Part shown: positions 42,441-52,110 of the stretch, one piece after another
How positions within the stretch are numbered: the first letter of the stretch is position 1
Layout of the letters: each line of letters starts with the position of its first letter
NCBI RefSeq assembly: GCF_002802915.1
Contig: NZ_PEBJ01000002.1
Location: 161,167-225,166, forward strand
Reading direction: 5' to 3'
DNA length: 64,000 nucleotides
Origin: Bifidobacterium felsineum
Lineage (GTDB): Bacteria > Actinomycetota > Actinomycetes > Actinomycetales > Bifidobacteriaceae
Made by a program: the position numbers and the translations under genes
The notes under the pieces: model-generated
Databases searched by the model: none
Told to the model about the DNA's origin: nothing
Seen by the model: only the letters and a program-made list of their open reading frames with translations

Positions 42441-45404
42441 ATGAGTGACAACGAGAAGAGCACGCAAACTCAAGAGCCCAGCTTCCGCTATAACGCTGAA
42501 CTGGCGCAAACCATCGAAAACAAGTGGCAGAAGATCTGGGATGAACGAGGCACCTTCTGGGCAGCCAACGTCAACGGCGATCTGAAGGACGGTAAGGGCC
42601 GCAACGCCGAAGGCCGCACCGCCTACTTCGCCATGGACATGTTCCCTTACCCATCCGGCAAGGGCCTGCATGTGGGCCATCCGCTCGGTTATCTGGCCTC
42701 CGACGTGGTGAGCCGCTACCACCGCATGAAGGGTGAGAACGTGCTGCACGCCATGGGCTATGACGCCTTTGGTCTGCCCGCCGAACAGTACGCCGTGCAG
42801 ACCGGCCAGCATCCGCGCGTAACCACCGAGGCGAACATCGCCAACATGTCCCGCCAGCTGCATCGTATGGGTTTGAGCTTCGATAACCGTCGTACGTTTG
42901 CCACCATCGATCCCGGTTATGTGCGCTGGACCCAGTGGATCTTCTCGCGTATCTACGAATCCTGGTACGACGATGAGGCCACCAACCCGTCCGGTACCAA
43001 GGGCTCCGCACGCCCGATTAGCGAGCTGATCGCCAAATTCGAATCTGGCGAGAAGACCATCCCCGGCCATGAGACCGACGGCAAGGCGTGGGGAGACCTT
43101 ACCGAAGCCGAGCAGCAGGATATTCTGAACGACTTCCGCCTGGCCTATATCTCCAAGTCCCCGGTCAACTGGTGCCCGGGCCTGGGCACCGTGCTCGCCA
43201 ACGAAGAGGTCACCGCCGAAGGCAAGTCCGAGCGTGGCAACTTCCCGGTGTTCCAGCGTGAACTGCGTCAGTGGTCGATGCGCATCACCAAGTACGGTCA
43301 CCGTCTGATCGAAGACCTTGATGGCATCAACTGGCCTGAAAAGGTCAAGCTCATGCAGCGCAACTGGATCGGCGAATCCCATGGCGCATCCGTGCATTTC
43401 GAGGTACCCACTGCCGACGGCGTCAAGGACATGGAGATCTACACCACCCGTCCCGACACCTTGTTCGGCACCACGTTCGCCGTGGTATCCCCGGAGCATG
43501 ACCTGCTCCAGTACGTGCCCGCCGAGTGGCCTGCTGACGTGCCGGAAGCCTGGAAGGGCGGTTACGCCACCCCTGCCGAAGGCATGAAGGCCTACCGTAT
43601 CGCAGCTGAATCCAAGACCGCTAAGGACCGTGTGGATGAAGGCGGCGAAAAGACTGGTCTGTTCACTGGTCTGTATGCCATCAATCCGATCACCGGCGCA
43701 AAGCTGCCGCTGTTCACTGCAGACTACGTGCTGATGGACTACGGCACCGGTGCCATTATGGCTGTGCCTGGCGGCGATCAGCGCGATTACGATTTTGCTG
43801 TGAAGTTCGGCCTGCCGGTCATTTATACCGTACAGCCGCTGCCGGAATCCGGCGATGATTTGGCCAACTATGAGGGCAAGGCTCCGTTCGTCTCCCACGA
43901 CGGCATCGTCATCAACTCTTCTGTGGATGCCACCAAGGCCAAGGGCGACGCCCTGAGCTTGAACGGTTTGCGTGTGGATGATGCCATTGCCAAGGTCAAC
44001 GCATGGCTTGAATCTGCGGGCGTGGGCAAGGGCACCGTGTCCTATCGTCTGCGTGACTGGCTGTTCTCCCGCCAGCGTTATTGGGGCGAACCGTTCCCGA
44101 TCGTTTACGGCGAGGACGGCACCCCGCATCTGCTGCCGGATTCCGCACTGCCGATCAACCTGCCGGACGTGCCGGACTACGAGCCGCGCACCTTCGACCC
44201 GATGGATGCCGAATCCAACCCGGAAGCTCCGCTGAGTCGCAACGAGGACTGGGTCAAGGTCGAGCTCGACCTGGGCGACGGCAAGAAGACCTACTATCGC
44301 GACACCAACACCATGCCGAACTGGGCCGGCTCCTGCTGGTACTACATGCGTTACATCGATCCGACCGACACTGCTCACATGGTGGAGAAGGACGAGTTCG
44401 ACTACTGGATGGGTCCGAACCACAACAAGTACTCTGGTGACGAAGGCGGCGTGGACCTGTACATCGGCGGTGTGGAGCATGCCGTGCTGCACCTGCTGTA
44501 CTCCCGCTTCTGGCACAAGATCCTCTTCGATCTGGGCTACGTGGACTCCGCCGAACCGTTCCACAAGCTGTTCAACCAAGGTATGATCCAGGCTTACGCC
44601 TACACCGACGATCGCGGCCAGTACGTGCCAGCCGATGAGGTTGTCGAAGGCCCGGCCGACGCTTCTGGCGAACCAACGTTCACATGGAACGGCGAGCATG
44701 CCAACCGTGAATTCGGCAAGATGGGCAAGAGCCTTAAGAACATCGTGACCCCGGACTTCATGTACGAGAACTACGGTGCCGACACCTTCCGTCTGTATGA
44801 GATGAGCATGGGTCCGCTGGACGAATCCCGCCCGTGGAACACCCGCAACGTGGTCGGCGGCATGCGCTTCCTGCAGCGTCTGTGGCGCAACGTGATCGAC
44901 GAGACCACCGGCGAAGCCCATGTATCCGAAGACACGCCGGATGAGAAGACCCTGAAGCTGCTCAACAACACGATTGCCGAAGTGACCGCGGAAATGGAAG
45001 GCATGCGCCCGAACACCGCCATCGCCAAGCTCATCGTGCTCAACAACCATCTGACCTCGCTGAAGTCGGTGCCTCGTGCCGCTGTCGAGCCGCTGATTCT
45101 GATGCTCGCTCCGATCGCCCCGCACATCTGCGAGGAGATGTGGAACAAGCTCGGACACCCTGAGTCCCTGTCTGCTGAGCCATGGCCGGTGGCTGATGAA
45201 CGCTACGTGGGCCACGACACCGTGACCGCCGTAGTGCAGATCAAGGGCAAGGTGCGTGCCAAGCTCGAAGTGCCGGTGGACATCGACCCGGCCGAATTGG
45301 AGAAGAAGGCGCTGGAGGCCGTGGCCGAACGTCTTGGTGGCAAGGAGCCTCGCAAGGTCATCGTCAAGGCACCAAAGATCGTCTCCATCGTGCCTGCCGA
45401 ATAA
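42441..45404 (+). CDS. leuS: Leucyl-tRNA synthetase
   Basis: 987 aa class Ia synthetase charging tRNA-Leu. HIGH appears as HVGH within PYPSGKGLHVGHPLGY (about 78). The CP1 editing domain has TTRPDTLFGTTF and MAVPGGDQRDYDFA. The KMSKS loop is KMGKS (about 758), the variant I associate with actinobacterial LeuRS. The anticodon-binding and C-terminal domains complete it (ending RKVIVKAPKIVSIV). No Shine-Dalgarno precedes ATG 42441, and TACCTT lies 8 nt upstream, so a leaderless mRNA is possible. It follows the lipoprotein gene by 42 bp. Confidence 0.96.
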   Translation: MSDNEKSTQTQEPSFRYNAELAQTIENKWQKIWDERGTFWAANVNGDLKDGKGRNAEGRTAYFAMDMFPYPSGKGLHVGHPLGYLASDVVSRYHRMKGENVLHAMGYDAFGLPAEQYAVQTGQHPRVTTEANIANMSRQLHRMGLSFDNRRTFATIDPGYVRWTQWIFSRIYESWYDDEATNPSGTKGSARPISELIAKFESGEKTIPGHETDGKAWGDLTEAEQQDILNDFRLAYISKSPVNWCPGLGTVLANEEVTAEGKSERGNFPVFQRELRQWSMRITKYGHRLIEDLDGINWPEKVKLMQRNWIGESHGASVHFEVPTADGVKDMEIYTTRPDTLFGTTFAVVSPEHDLLQYVPAEWPADVPEAWKGGYATPAEGMKAYRIAAESKTAKDRVDEGGEKTGLFTGLYAINPITGAKLPLFTADYVLMDYGTGAIMAVPGGDQRDYDFAVKFGLPVIYTVQPLPESGDDLANYEGKAPFVSHDGIVINSSVDATKAKGDALSLNGLRVDDAIAKVNAWLESAGVGKGTVSYRLRDWLFSRQRYWGEPFPIVYGEDGTPHLLPDSALPINLPDVPDYEPRTFDPMDAESNPEAPLSRNEDWVKVELDLGDGKKTYYRDTNTMPNWAGSCWYYMRYIDPTDTAHMVEKDEFDYWMGPNHNKYSGDEGGVDLYIGGVEHAVLHLLYSRFWHKILFDLGYVDSAEPFHKLFNQGMIQAYAYTDDRGQYVPADEVVEGPADASGEPTFTWNGEHANREFGKMGKSLKNIVTPDFMYENYGADTFRLYEMSMGPLDESRPWNTRNVVGGMRFLQRLWRNVIDETTGEAHVSEDTPDEKTLKLLNNTIAEVTAEMEGMRPNTAIAKLIVLNNHLTSLKSVPRAAVEPLILMLAPIAPHICEEMWNKLGHPESLSAEPWPVADERYVGHDTVTAVVQIKGKVRAKLEVPVDIDPAELEKKALEAVAERLGGKEPRKVIVKAPKIVSIVPAE

Positions 45405-45470
45405 GACGGATACGGGGAATGTGGATAACTTCATAAGCTAGAACCACATACCCCGTTTCAGCTGGACAAA

Positions 45471-45508
45471 TGCCCATGAATCCCTCAGCGTGGATTCATG
45501 GGCATTTT
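45471..45508 (+). terminator. Rho-independent terminator of leuS
   Basis: TGCCCATGAATCC pairs perfectly with GGATTCATGGGCA, followed by TTTT. The proposed comEA start ATG 45498 lies in the right arm, which makes that start suspect. Confidence 0.88.
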
Positions 45509-46283
45509 CCGTATCAGACGCGTATCGTCCCCCTCCACGGACAGCAGACTGCGTAGACTCGCAGATCTGGACGTCGCCATGCCTGAAATCCGGAACGAAT
45601 CTCCCGCCCGGATTGATAATGCAGCTGTCCTACCGCCTCCGCCACCGGGACATGACGCTATTGAGCCGCCAATGAGCCAGACGAAACAGAGCATCGAGAA
45701 CAATCAGCGCAAACAGGCATTGTCTTCGCTGATTGGTGTGCGGCCTGCCGACAGCGTTATGGAAACCGATCGTCCTCATAAGCTCAGAGACCGGCCTCGA
45801 TTGGCGTTGACCACCGGCCATACACTGGTGATCATACTGTTGCTGGTGGCGGTATTGGGATTGAGCTTCACGCTCATCGTGCAGCAATCCATGAACCTGA
45901 CGGCACTTGCTCAGGGCGAGCATCCCAACGCATTGTCATCAACCAATACGGAGAATATCGACGGCGAATCGATCGACAACAGCGATGACCGGCTGCCGGA
46001 TTCCTCCTCCAATGCCGTGCCATCGCCTGAGCAGTCGCATCCTGAAGACACGAGCGATGCCGATCAGCCAGCTCAACAGGAATCCGATTCGCGCATCAAT
46101 ATCAATACTGCGTCGCTGGACGAGCTTCAAACCATTACTGGTATCGGACCGGTCACCGCACAACGCATCATCGACCACCGCAAGTCAATCGGACGATATA
46201 CATCAGTGGATCAGCTGTTGGACGTTACCGGTATCGGATCGAAAACGTTGGAGAAAATCCGCGGACAGGTGCGTGTCGAATGA
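45498..46283 (+). CDS. comEA: ComEA-like helix-hairpin-helix DNA-binding protein
   Basis: 261 aa as drawn. One membrane helix (about 107-128), an acidic Ser/Asp-rich extracytoplasmic linker, and a C-terminal double helix-hairpin-helix (200-258: RININTASLDELQTITGIGPVTAQRIIDHR, then LLDVTGIGSKTLEKIRG). In competent bacteria it binds incoming double-stranded DNA. The SLBB domain present in some actinobacterial ComEA proteins is missing. ATG 45498 sits inside the leuS terminator; ATG 45579 (28th codon) is a plausible alternative. The stop overlaps the comEC start (ATGA). Confidence 0.85.
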   Translation: MGIFRIRRVSSPSTDSRLRRLADLDVAMPEIRNESPARIDNAAVLPPPPPGHDAIEPPMSQTKQSIENNQRKQALSSLIGVRPADSVMETDRPHKLRDRPRLALTTGHTLVIILLLVAVLGLSFTLIVQQSMNLTALAQGEHPNALSSTNTENIDGESIDNSDDRLPDSSSNAVPSPEQSHPEDTSDADQPAQQESDSRININTASLDELQTITGIGPVTAQRIIDHRKSIGRYTSVDQLLDVTGIGSKTLEKIRGQVRVE

Positions 46284-47977
46284 GCGCGGATCAAATACTG
46301 CGGGAGCAGGGAAGTCGCGACTGGCGCTTACTGTCGGTCGCCGCTACAGTATGGTTTTCCAGCCTGGCCTCCCATCAAGCGTTTGCGGTATGGGCAGGCG
46401 GCGGCATGCCGGCAATCATCATAGTAATGATGACGATTGCGGTAGCCGTATCGTTGATTGCCTCATATCTCATGCTGCGCGGTAGACGATGGTGGGCTGG
46501 GTCACTCACTGTATGCTGCGTAGCCGCTAGTGTGGCCGGCATGTCGGCGGTTACGGCAGACACCGTAGCGTGGTTCGATCCCGTGTCAGTCCAATCCAGA
46601 GTAGTTGATCAATCACCGATTCAAGTGGAAGGCATGGTCACCACACCGATACTGGTATCAGACCAACGCTCATATGACTGCCAAGTCGACATGCGACTGG
46701 CACTCATACAAACATCTCGCGGCGAGCTGAAAACCTCCGCTCGCGTACGCGCCTACGCAACGCACGATGATTGCAACGTTTTGCATCGGGGAGGCACCTA
46801 CCGATTCCTCGGTATGCTCCGGCAAGCGGAATACGGTCGTATGCCACTGTGGATAATGATGAACAGCACAGACGATTCCGCGCGGCATACAATAACGGCA
46901 TCACGTGCGCCACCTTGGCATTGGCGGATCATAACGCATATGCAGCAGTCGTTCTTCCGCGTCACCAAACGGCTCTCTGAACAGGGACGCGTGCTCGTGC
47001 CCGGATTGACGATGGGCGTGCTTGGCCAGGATTATTTCGACGCCGAATCGGAAGGCATCTCACCCATCGACGGCACCTATGCGAACATGATGGAAGAACG
47101 TTTCCGCATATCCGGCATCATGCATCTTATGGCCGTCTCTGGCGGACATTTCGTATTACTGGCTGCACTGGTGCGTCGCATATGCAGATGGATGCTCGTC
47201 GACAGACGTGTCTGCGCCCTGCTGGTAGGCGGCGCGTATGTAGGCCTGGCGCTTATCGTGTTCCCTGGCGACTCGGTCACGCGGGCGCTCATCATGGGGA
47301 TTATGAATTCCGCCGCTTATGCAATGGGGCGTAGGCCGCAAGCGTTGAGCGCCTTATGCTGCACGGTTATCGGATCAATCATTCTGATGCCCGATATGTC
47401 GCACAGTTATGGTTTCGCCTTGTCTACTGCGGCCGTCCTAGGCATCGTTGTATGCGCGAATCATGTTGAGCGGGTACTCAATTACGCAATGCCGTCAGTT
47501 CTGGCGCGGACTATGGCCATGACCATATCGGCGCAACTGTTCACCTTACCTATACAGGTATTGATGGAGCCACAGCTGCCGCTGCTTTCAATTCCGGCGA
47601 ATCTGCTTGTGGCGCCATTCGTCTCCCTAGCCACCATCGCCGGTCTGCTGGCGTTGAGCTGTGCATGGTGCGCTCCATGGCTGGCGGTGCAGTTGGCGCG
47701 GGTCGCTTCGGTGGGAACCTTGATTATGGAGCGCGTCTCCATATGGGTGGGTGACTCGAACGTGGCCGTCATGCCTTGGATGGATGGCATATTCGGTGCG
47801 ATACTCATTGCGCTCACAGAAGCCGCAATGACGATTGCATTCGTGCTGTTCTCCCGTTGGCTACGACGTCTGCGCATCGAATCGGGCATGCCGGGCGAGC
47901 GGTTCGGCTCATATGCCAGCCACAAAGTACGCATCAGCCTATGGTGGAAGGAAACGCTCACCATGTTGTTGAAGTGA
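46280..47977 (+). CDS. comEC: ComEC/Rec2 DNA-uptake channel protein
   Basis: 565 aa polytopic membrane protein. Three N-terminal membrane segments are followed by an OB-fold-like extracellular segment (about 105-200, with paired Cys at 133 and 164). The ComEC/Rec2 competence domain then starts near MHLMAVSGGHFVLLAAL, which is the family signature (SGxH), and continues with VTRALIMGIMNSAA. The C-terminal metallo-beta-lactamase nuclease domain of Bacillus ComEC is absent; the protein ends soon after the last membrane helix. It is translationally coupled to comEA by a 4-bp overlap and sits ahead of holA. Confidence 0.9.
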   Translation: MSADQILREQGSRDWRLLSVAATVWFSSLASHQAFAVWAGGGMPAIIIVMMTIAVAVSLIASYLMLRGRRWWAGSLTVCCVAASVAGMSAVTADTVAWFDPVSVQSRVVDQSPIQVEGMVTTPILVSDQRSYDCQVDMRLALIQTSRGELKTSARVRAYATHDDCNVLHRGGTYRFLGMLRQAEYGRMPLWIMMNSTDDSARHTITASRAPPWHWRIITHMQQSFFRVTKRLSEQGRVLVPGLTMGVLGQDYFDAESEGISPIDGTYANMMEERFRISGIMHLMAVSGGHFVLLAALVRRICRWMLVDRRVCALLVGGAYVGLALIVFPGDSVTRALIMGIMNSAAYAMGRRPQALSALCCTVIGSIILMPDMSHSYGFALSTAAVLGIVVCANHVERVLNYAMPSVLARTMAMTISAQLFTLPIQVLMEPQLPLLSIPANLLVAPFVSLATIAGLLALSCAWCAPWLAVQLARVASVGTLIMERVSIWVGDSNVAVMPWMDGIFGAILIALTEAAMTIAFVLFSRWLRRLRIESGMPGERFGSYASHKVRISLWWKETLTMLLK

Positions 47978-48009
47978 GCTTGTCCAACCTGTGTGGGGAG
48001 ATGGAGCCT

Positions 48010-48981
48010 ATGGCCAGATCAGCAGCACATGCAACGGTAACCGTGGTTCCCGGAGGAGACTCGTACCTGAACACCTCACGAGTCAAGGAACTCTGCGCCC
48101 AAGCACTGAAAGCACGCCCTGACGCCGAACTCATCGAACTGGACGCCACCAATGCCGACCAATACGCCTTCGACGAGGCGGTTAGCCCATCCCTACTTTC
48201 CGACGTATCCGTGGTGCGCATCGACAACCTGCAGAACGCGGACGAGAAATTCGCCGAAGCGCTGATTTCCTACACCAAGCAGTCCGTGAAGGACCCTGCA
48301 TCAGCCAGCGTGGTGATTTGCCAGCATGAAGGCGGGGCAAAAGGCAAACGTGTACTCGATCAGCTCGTCAAAGCCGGCGCTCGCAAAGAGGATGTGCCTG
48401 ATCTGAAGAAGCCTGACGCTCAGCTGAACTTCGTCTATAAGGAGTTCGAGAAGCGTAAGCGCCGGGTTGACCCTGCGGCTGCGCAGCAACTCATCGCCGT
48501 ACTTGGTGGCAAAACCGGTGAACTGGCCGCCATGTGTGAGCAATTATGCTTCGATTTCGATGACAATCCCGTTGGGCTGGAGCGCGTCAACCAATATCTG
48601 ACGGCCAATCCGCAGGTCACCGGTTTCGCCGTGGCGGATAAGGCTATGGAAGGACGCACCGCGCAGGCGATCGTCATGATGCGTTCCGCAGTGGAACAGG
48701 GCACCGACCCCATTGCGCTTATCGGCGCATTGGCCATGAAATTGCGTACTCTGGCCAAAGCCGCCGCCGTTAGATCCGGAACAATCTCCCAAGCGGAAGC
48801 TAAAACCAATCCATGGGTGCTGCGTAATGCCACCAAGCAGCTCGGCGGCTGGACCTCTGCTGGATTATCCCACTGCATCCGCATGCTCGCATGGGCGGAT
48901 GAGCAGAGCAAAACCAATGGTGGCGACCCGCTTTATGCATTGGAACGCTGCATCGAAGACATCAGTCACAAAGGACGATAG
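48010..48981 (+). CDS. holA: DNA polymerase III subunit delta
   Basis: 323 aa clamp-loader subunit that opens the beta clamp. The N-terminal AAA-like region has VVPGGDSYLNTSRVKELCAQ and SPSLLSDVSVVRIDNL. The middle lid domain has FVYKEFEKRKRRVDPAAAQQLIAVLGGKTGELAAMCEQLC, and the C-terminal collar helices include ALIGALAMKLRTLAKAAAVRSG. The comEA-comEC-holA order is conserved in many bacteria. ATG 48010 is selected with GGGGAG about 9 nt upstream; an in-frame ATG at 48001 overlaps it. Confidence 0.92.
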   Translation: MARSAAHATVTVVPGGDSYLNTSRVKELCAQALKARPDAELIELDATNADQYAFDEAVSPSLLSDVSVVRIDNLQNADEKFAEALISYTKQSVKDPASASVVICQHEGGAKGKRVLDQLVKAGARKEDVPDLKKPDAQLNFVYKEFEKRKRRVDPAAAQQLIAVLGGKTGELAAMCEQLCFDFDDNPVGLERVNQYLTANPQVTGFAVADKAMEGRTAQAIVMMRSAVEQGTDPIALIGALAMKLRTLAKAAAVRSGTISQAEAKTNPWVLRNATKQLGGWTSAGLSHCIRMLAWADEQSKTNGGDPLYALERCIEDISHKGR

Positions 48982-48993
48982 GATCCGTTATCT

Positions 48994-49548
48994 ATGAACA
49001 AGCAAGTCATTGAAGCTCCCACTAGCGAAGCCATGCAGGAGCTCGGTAAACGAGTCGCCTCACAGATGCAAGGTGGTGATGTACTGCTCCTGTCCGGCCC
49101 GCTCGGCGCCGGCAAAACCACGTTCGCCCAAGGATTCGGCGCAGGACTTGGCATTACCGAACCCATTGTCTCGCCAACGTTCACCATTGCGCGTGAGCTG
49201 AATGGACGGTTTGCGAATGGTGAGCCGGCGCATCTCATCCATGTGGACGCCTACCGTTTGGGAGGCTCCTCCTATGCTCCAGGGCAGGATGCCATTGGTC
49301 GGCTTCTTGATGAACTTGAATCGCTGGGATTGGATGAGGAACTCGAGGATCCCAGCGAAAACACGGTGATTCTTATGGAGTGGGGCGAACAGATGGCCAC
49401 CGCATTGGCCAGCGAACGTCTCGAAATCCATATCGACCGCCCGTTGGAACATGCACAGGATGAACCGTCGGCAGAGCTCACCAGCAACGGCATGCGCACC
49501 GTCACTTTCGTGCCGGTCGGCGCGCGATGGAAGAACTTCAACCTGTAA
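48994..49548 (+). CDS. tsaE: tRNA t6A biosynthesis ATPase TsaE
   Basis: 184 aa P-loop protein needed, with TsaB and TsaD, for threonylcarbamoyl-adenosine at tRNA position 37. Walker A is GPLGAGKTTFAQG. VSPTFTIARELNG and LIHVDAYRLGG are the family blocks, and VILMEWGEQM is the conserved WGE motif. An acidic insertion (LDELESLGLDEELEDPSEN) follows the DAYR motif. It is 12 bp after holA. TsaB and TsaD lie directly downstream. Confidence 0.93.
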   Translation: MNKQVIEAPTSEAMQELGKRVASQMQGGDVLLLSGPLGAGKTTFAQGFGAGLGITEPIVSPTFTIARELNGRFANGEPAHLIHVDAYRLGGSSYAPGQDAIGRLLDELESLGLDEELEDPSENTVILMEWGEQMATALASERLEIHIDRPLEHAQDEPSAELTSNGMRTVTFVPVGARWKNFNL

Positions 49549-49688
49549 ACCGGTCAGTGCTTGACATGTAGTGAGCGGATGGCGTGAGTGAAGCATGCGT
49601 GTCATCCTAAGCCGGCTGCGTCCATAGACTCCTCGATGTACACTCTCTAAAGGTTTCACTGAGAAGTTCATGCATACGAGGAGAGCAC

Positions 49689-50498
49689 ATGGGTTGCACG
49701 CTGGTGATTGACACGTCATTCGGCTCAACGGTAGGCGTTGTAGGGCATAAGCCCATCGTTGAAACGGATTCTCGCACCCATGTGGAAAAGTTGCAGGTCA
49801 ACATCGCGCGAGCGGTGAACGAGGCAGGCTATCAGCCATCGGATATCAGCACCATCGTGGCAGGTGTGGGGCCTGCCCCCTTCACCGGATTGCGAGCAGG
49901 TATCGTAGCCGCCAAGGCGCTGGCGTTCGCCACTGGAGCCAAACTATTGGGACAGAATGTTCTGGAACCACAAGCGCAATGGAACCTTATCCGCCGAGGC
50001 AAGGCCGGTACACTCGGCGATTCGTGCGACCTCCATGTGCTCACGCTGGCGGTCAATGATGCACGCCGCAAACAGCTGTATTTCGAACTGTGTGCGGTTC
50101 CGCTTACCGGAGAAAAAACTGATGGGACGATGCTTGCCGAGCCACTTATCGCAATGGATATCGATTACCCGGAATCCATTGTTGAGCGTGTCAATCAAGC
50201 CGCTCGGGAATACCAGCAGGCCGTTGCCGGCCATATTGTGGTTGATGTCGTCGGCCACGGTGCGCATAAATATGCCTCCATTCTCGAACATATCGAGCAT
50301 TTAGGCGATATCGAGGAATCTTCCGTACTCGATCAAGGCGAGCAGGGCCTGTCCATTTTCGCGAGTGAAGCCCTGCTGAACGCCGAACGCAAACCTGACG
50401 CTCTAGTCGAGCCGTTGTACTTGCGTCGTCCGGACGCCGAGATTCCAGCTCCGCTCAAGCACGTACTTGGGCATGAAGGTGCGGAGCGTACCAACTGA
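49689..50498 (+). CDS. tsaB: tRNA t6A biosynthesis protein TsaB
   Basis: 269 aa ASKHA-fold protein that scaffolds TsaD and TsaE. VIDTSFGSTVGVV is the N-terminal phosphate-1-like motif, and GPAPFTGLRAGIVAAKALAFATGAKLLG is the TsaB signature. The C-terminus continues to YLRRPDAEIPAP. GAGGAGAG lies just ahead of the ATG. The 140-bp gap before it probably holds a promoter (TACACT box at 49639-49644), although no good -35 is visible. It overlaps rimI by one base. Confidence 0.92.
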   Translation: MGCTLVIDTSFGSTVGVVGHKPIVETDSRTHVEKLQVNIARAVNEAGYQPSDISTIVAGVGPAPFTGLRAGIVAAKALAFATGAKLLGQNVLEPQAQWNLIRRGKAGTLGDSCDLHVLTLAVNDARRKQLYFELCAVPLTGEKTDGTMLAEPLIAMDIDYPESIVERVNQAAREYQQAVAGHIVVDVVGHGAHKYASILEHIEHLGDIEESSVLDQGEQGLSIFASEALLNAERKPDALVEPLYLRRPDAEIPAPLKHVLGHEGAERTN

Positions 50499-51046
50499 TG
50501 TTGATTGACGCGAACGAACTTGGCCATGAACGCGCCATCGCCGCTATGCGGTCTTTGGAAGTGGAACTCTTCGGCAATCATGCGTGGAGTGAAGCCTCGG
50601 TACGTCAGGAAATAGAAGGCGAAGGCCGCACCTACATCTTTGATGCGGATAGCAAAGCCAATACGATTCGAGGCTTCGCCGGCTATTGGTATGACGGCGA
50701 AGACGCGGAAATCATGGATGTCGGCGTCGGCAAGACATATCAACGGCAAGGCATCGCGCGCGCTCTGATGACTGAGCTCATTGCACGGGCACGTCAGCGG
50801 GGCGCGCGGCGCATGCTGCTCGAGGTCAGCGTCATCAATGAGCCGGCCATCGCTTTATACAAAGGCTTCGGTTTTGAACGTATAGGACTACGCAAACGGT
50901 ACTACCAGCCTGAAGGTATCGATGCCTACGTCATGGCATTGGACTTTGAACCGCGCATTATTGGCTTCCAAAGCGCAAGCGGCGGCCCAGATAATGACGC
51001 AGCGGATAACGAACGTACAGACGAACCATACGGAACAGAACGGTAA
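50498..51046 (+). CDS. rimI: Ribosomal protein S18 alanine N-acetyltransferase RimI
   Basis: 182 aa GNAT-fold acetyltransferase. The acetyl-CoA loop is VGVGKTYQRQGIARALM, and the RimI-type C-terminal block is LEVSVINEPAIALYKGFGFERIGLRKRYY. Beyond the core, about 35 acidic/polar residues extend the C-terminus. Its place between tsaB and tsaD is the standard arrangement. The start codon shares one base with the tsaB stop (ACTGATG). Confidence 0.92.
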   Translation: MLIDANELGHERAIAAMRSLEVELFGNHAWSEASVRQEIEGEGRTYIFDADSKANTIRGFAGYWYDGEDAEIMDVGVGKTYQRQGIARALMTELIARARQRGARRMLLEVSVINEPAIALYKGFGFERIGLRKRYYQPEGIDAYVMALDFEPRIIGFQSASGGPDNDAADNERTDEPYGTER

Positions 51047-51052
51047 GGAATC

Positions 51053-52096
51053 ATGAGCGAACCAATCGTACTGGGCATCGAATCAACCTGTGACGAAACC
51101 GCAGCTGCCATCGTGCAAGGGCGCACGCTGCTGTCCAACGTCGTGGCCTCCTCGATGGAGGAACACGCGCGTTATGGCGGTGTGATTCCCGAAATCGCAT
51201 CCCGCGCACATGCTGAAGCATTCGTGCCATGTGTATCCAAAGCACTTGCCGATGCCAACATGACCTTGGCAGATATTGACGCTATTGCCGTTTCCGCGGG
51301 ACCGGGTCTTGCGGGGTGCCTTGCTGTGGGTGTTTCCGGAGCCAAATCGCTGGCCTGGGCGGCGAATAAGCCAATCTACGGCATCAACCATGTGATTGGG
51401 CATATTGCGGTCACCCAACTGCAGTTCGGTGCGTTCCCGCCGGATACTCTGGCGCTGATCGTCTCCGGCGGCCATACATCACTGTTGCATGTGGAGGATA
51501 TGCCTCGCAAGATTGACGTGGTGGGCACCACGCTGGATGACGCGGCAGGGGAGTGCTTCGACAAGGTCGCGCGCCTGCTGGGCTTCCCGTATCCAGGTGG
51601 GCCGCATATCGACCGTCATGCCCAGAACGGCGATCCGCATGCCATCAAGGTGCCGATGGGATTGACGCAAGGCAAGGCCGGGGCTGCGCACCCCTATGAT
51701 TTCAGTTTCTCAGGTGTCAAGACGGCTGTGGCACGCTGGGTTGAGGGCGAGCAAGCCGCAGGCCATGAGATTCCAGTGGATGACGTATGCGCATCGCTGG
51801 CCGATTCAGTGGCCACCGTACTGGCGCGTAAGGCTATGAAAGGCTGCGAACAGTACGGTTCCAACACGTTGATTGTTGGTGGTGGTTTCTCCGCCAACTC
51901 GCAGCTCAGGGCCAAGTTGCTGGAATACGGTGAGCGTTACGACGTCGACGTGCGCATCCCGCAGATTAAGCTCTGCACCGACAACGGTGCTATGGTGGCC
52001 ATGCTCGGCGTGAACTTGGTCGAAGCTGGTATAGCGCCTAGTGCTCCCGACTTCCCAATCAACTCTGCCATGCCATTGACCCAGGTATCGATGTAG
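51053..52096 (+). CDS. tsaD: tRNA t6A threonylcarbamoyltransferase TsaD
   Basis: 347 aa catalytic subunit of t6A synthesis. ESTCDETAAAIV is the N-terminal ASKHA motif, INHVIGHIAV carries the two metal-binding His, SGGHTSLLHVE and GTTLDDAAGECFDKVARLLGFPYPGGP follow, and LCTDNGAMVAMLG holds the C-terminal metal Asp. The length is normal. Seven bases after rimI, it closes the tsaE-tsaB-rimI-tsaD group and is convergent with lacI. Confidence 0.96.
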   Translation: MSEPIVLGIESTCDETAAAIVQGRTLLSNVVASSMEEHARYGGVIPEIASRAHAEAFVPCVSKALADANMTLADIDAIAVSAGPGLAGCLAVGVSGAKSLAWAANKPIYGINHVIGHIAVTQLQFGAFPPDTLALIVSGGHTSLLHVEDMPRKIDVVGTTLDDAAGECFDKVARLLGFPYPGGPHIDRHAQNGDPHAIKVPMGLTQGKAGAAHPYDFSFSGVKTAVARWVEGEQAAGHEIPVDDVCASLADSVATVLARKAMKGCEQYGSNTLIVGGGFSANSQLRAKLLEYGERYDVDVRIPQIKLCTDNGAMVAMLGVNLVEAGIAPSAPDFPINSAMPLTQVSM

Positions 52097-52110
52097 GTGG
52101 GAGGCCGAGG

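Noticed and set aside
42426..45434. Open frame of about 1000 codons on the - strand opposite leuS
   Set aside because: It mirrors the codon structure of leuS, has no recognisable domains and no start signals; leuS has every family motif. High GC at third positions removes stops from the reverse frame.
49561..49600. TTGACA at 49561 as the -35 of a tsaB promoter
   Set aside because: No acceptable -10 lies 16-18 bp downstream; the TACACT box at 49639 is too far away.
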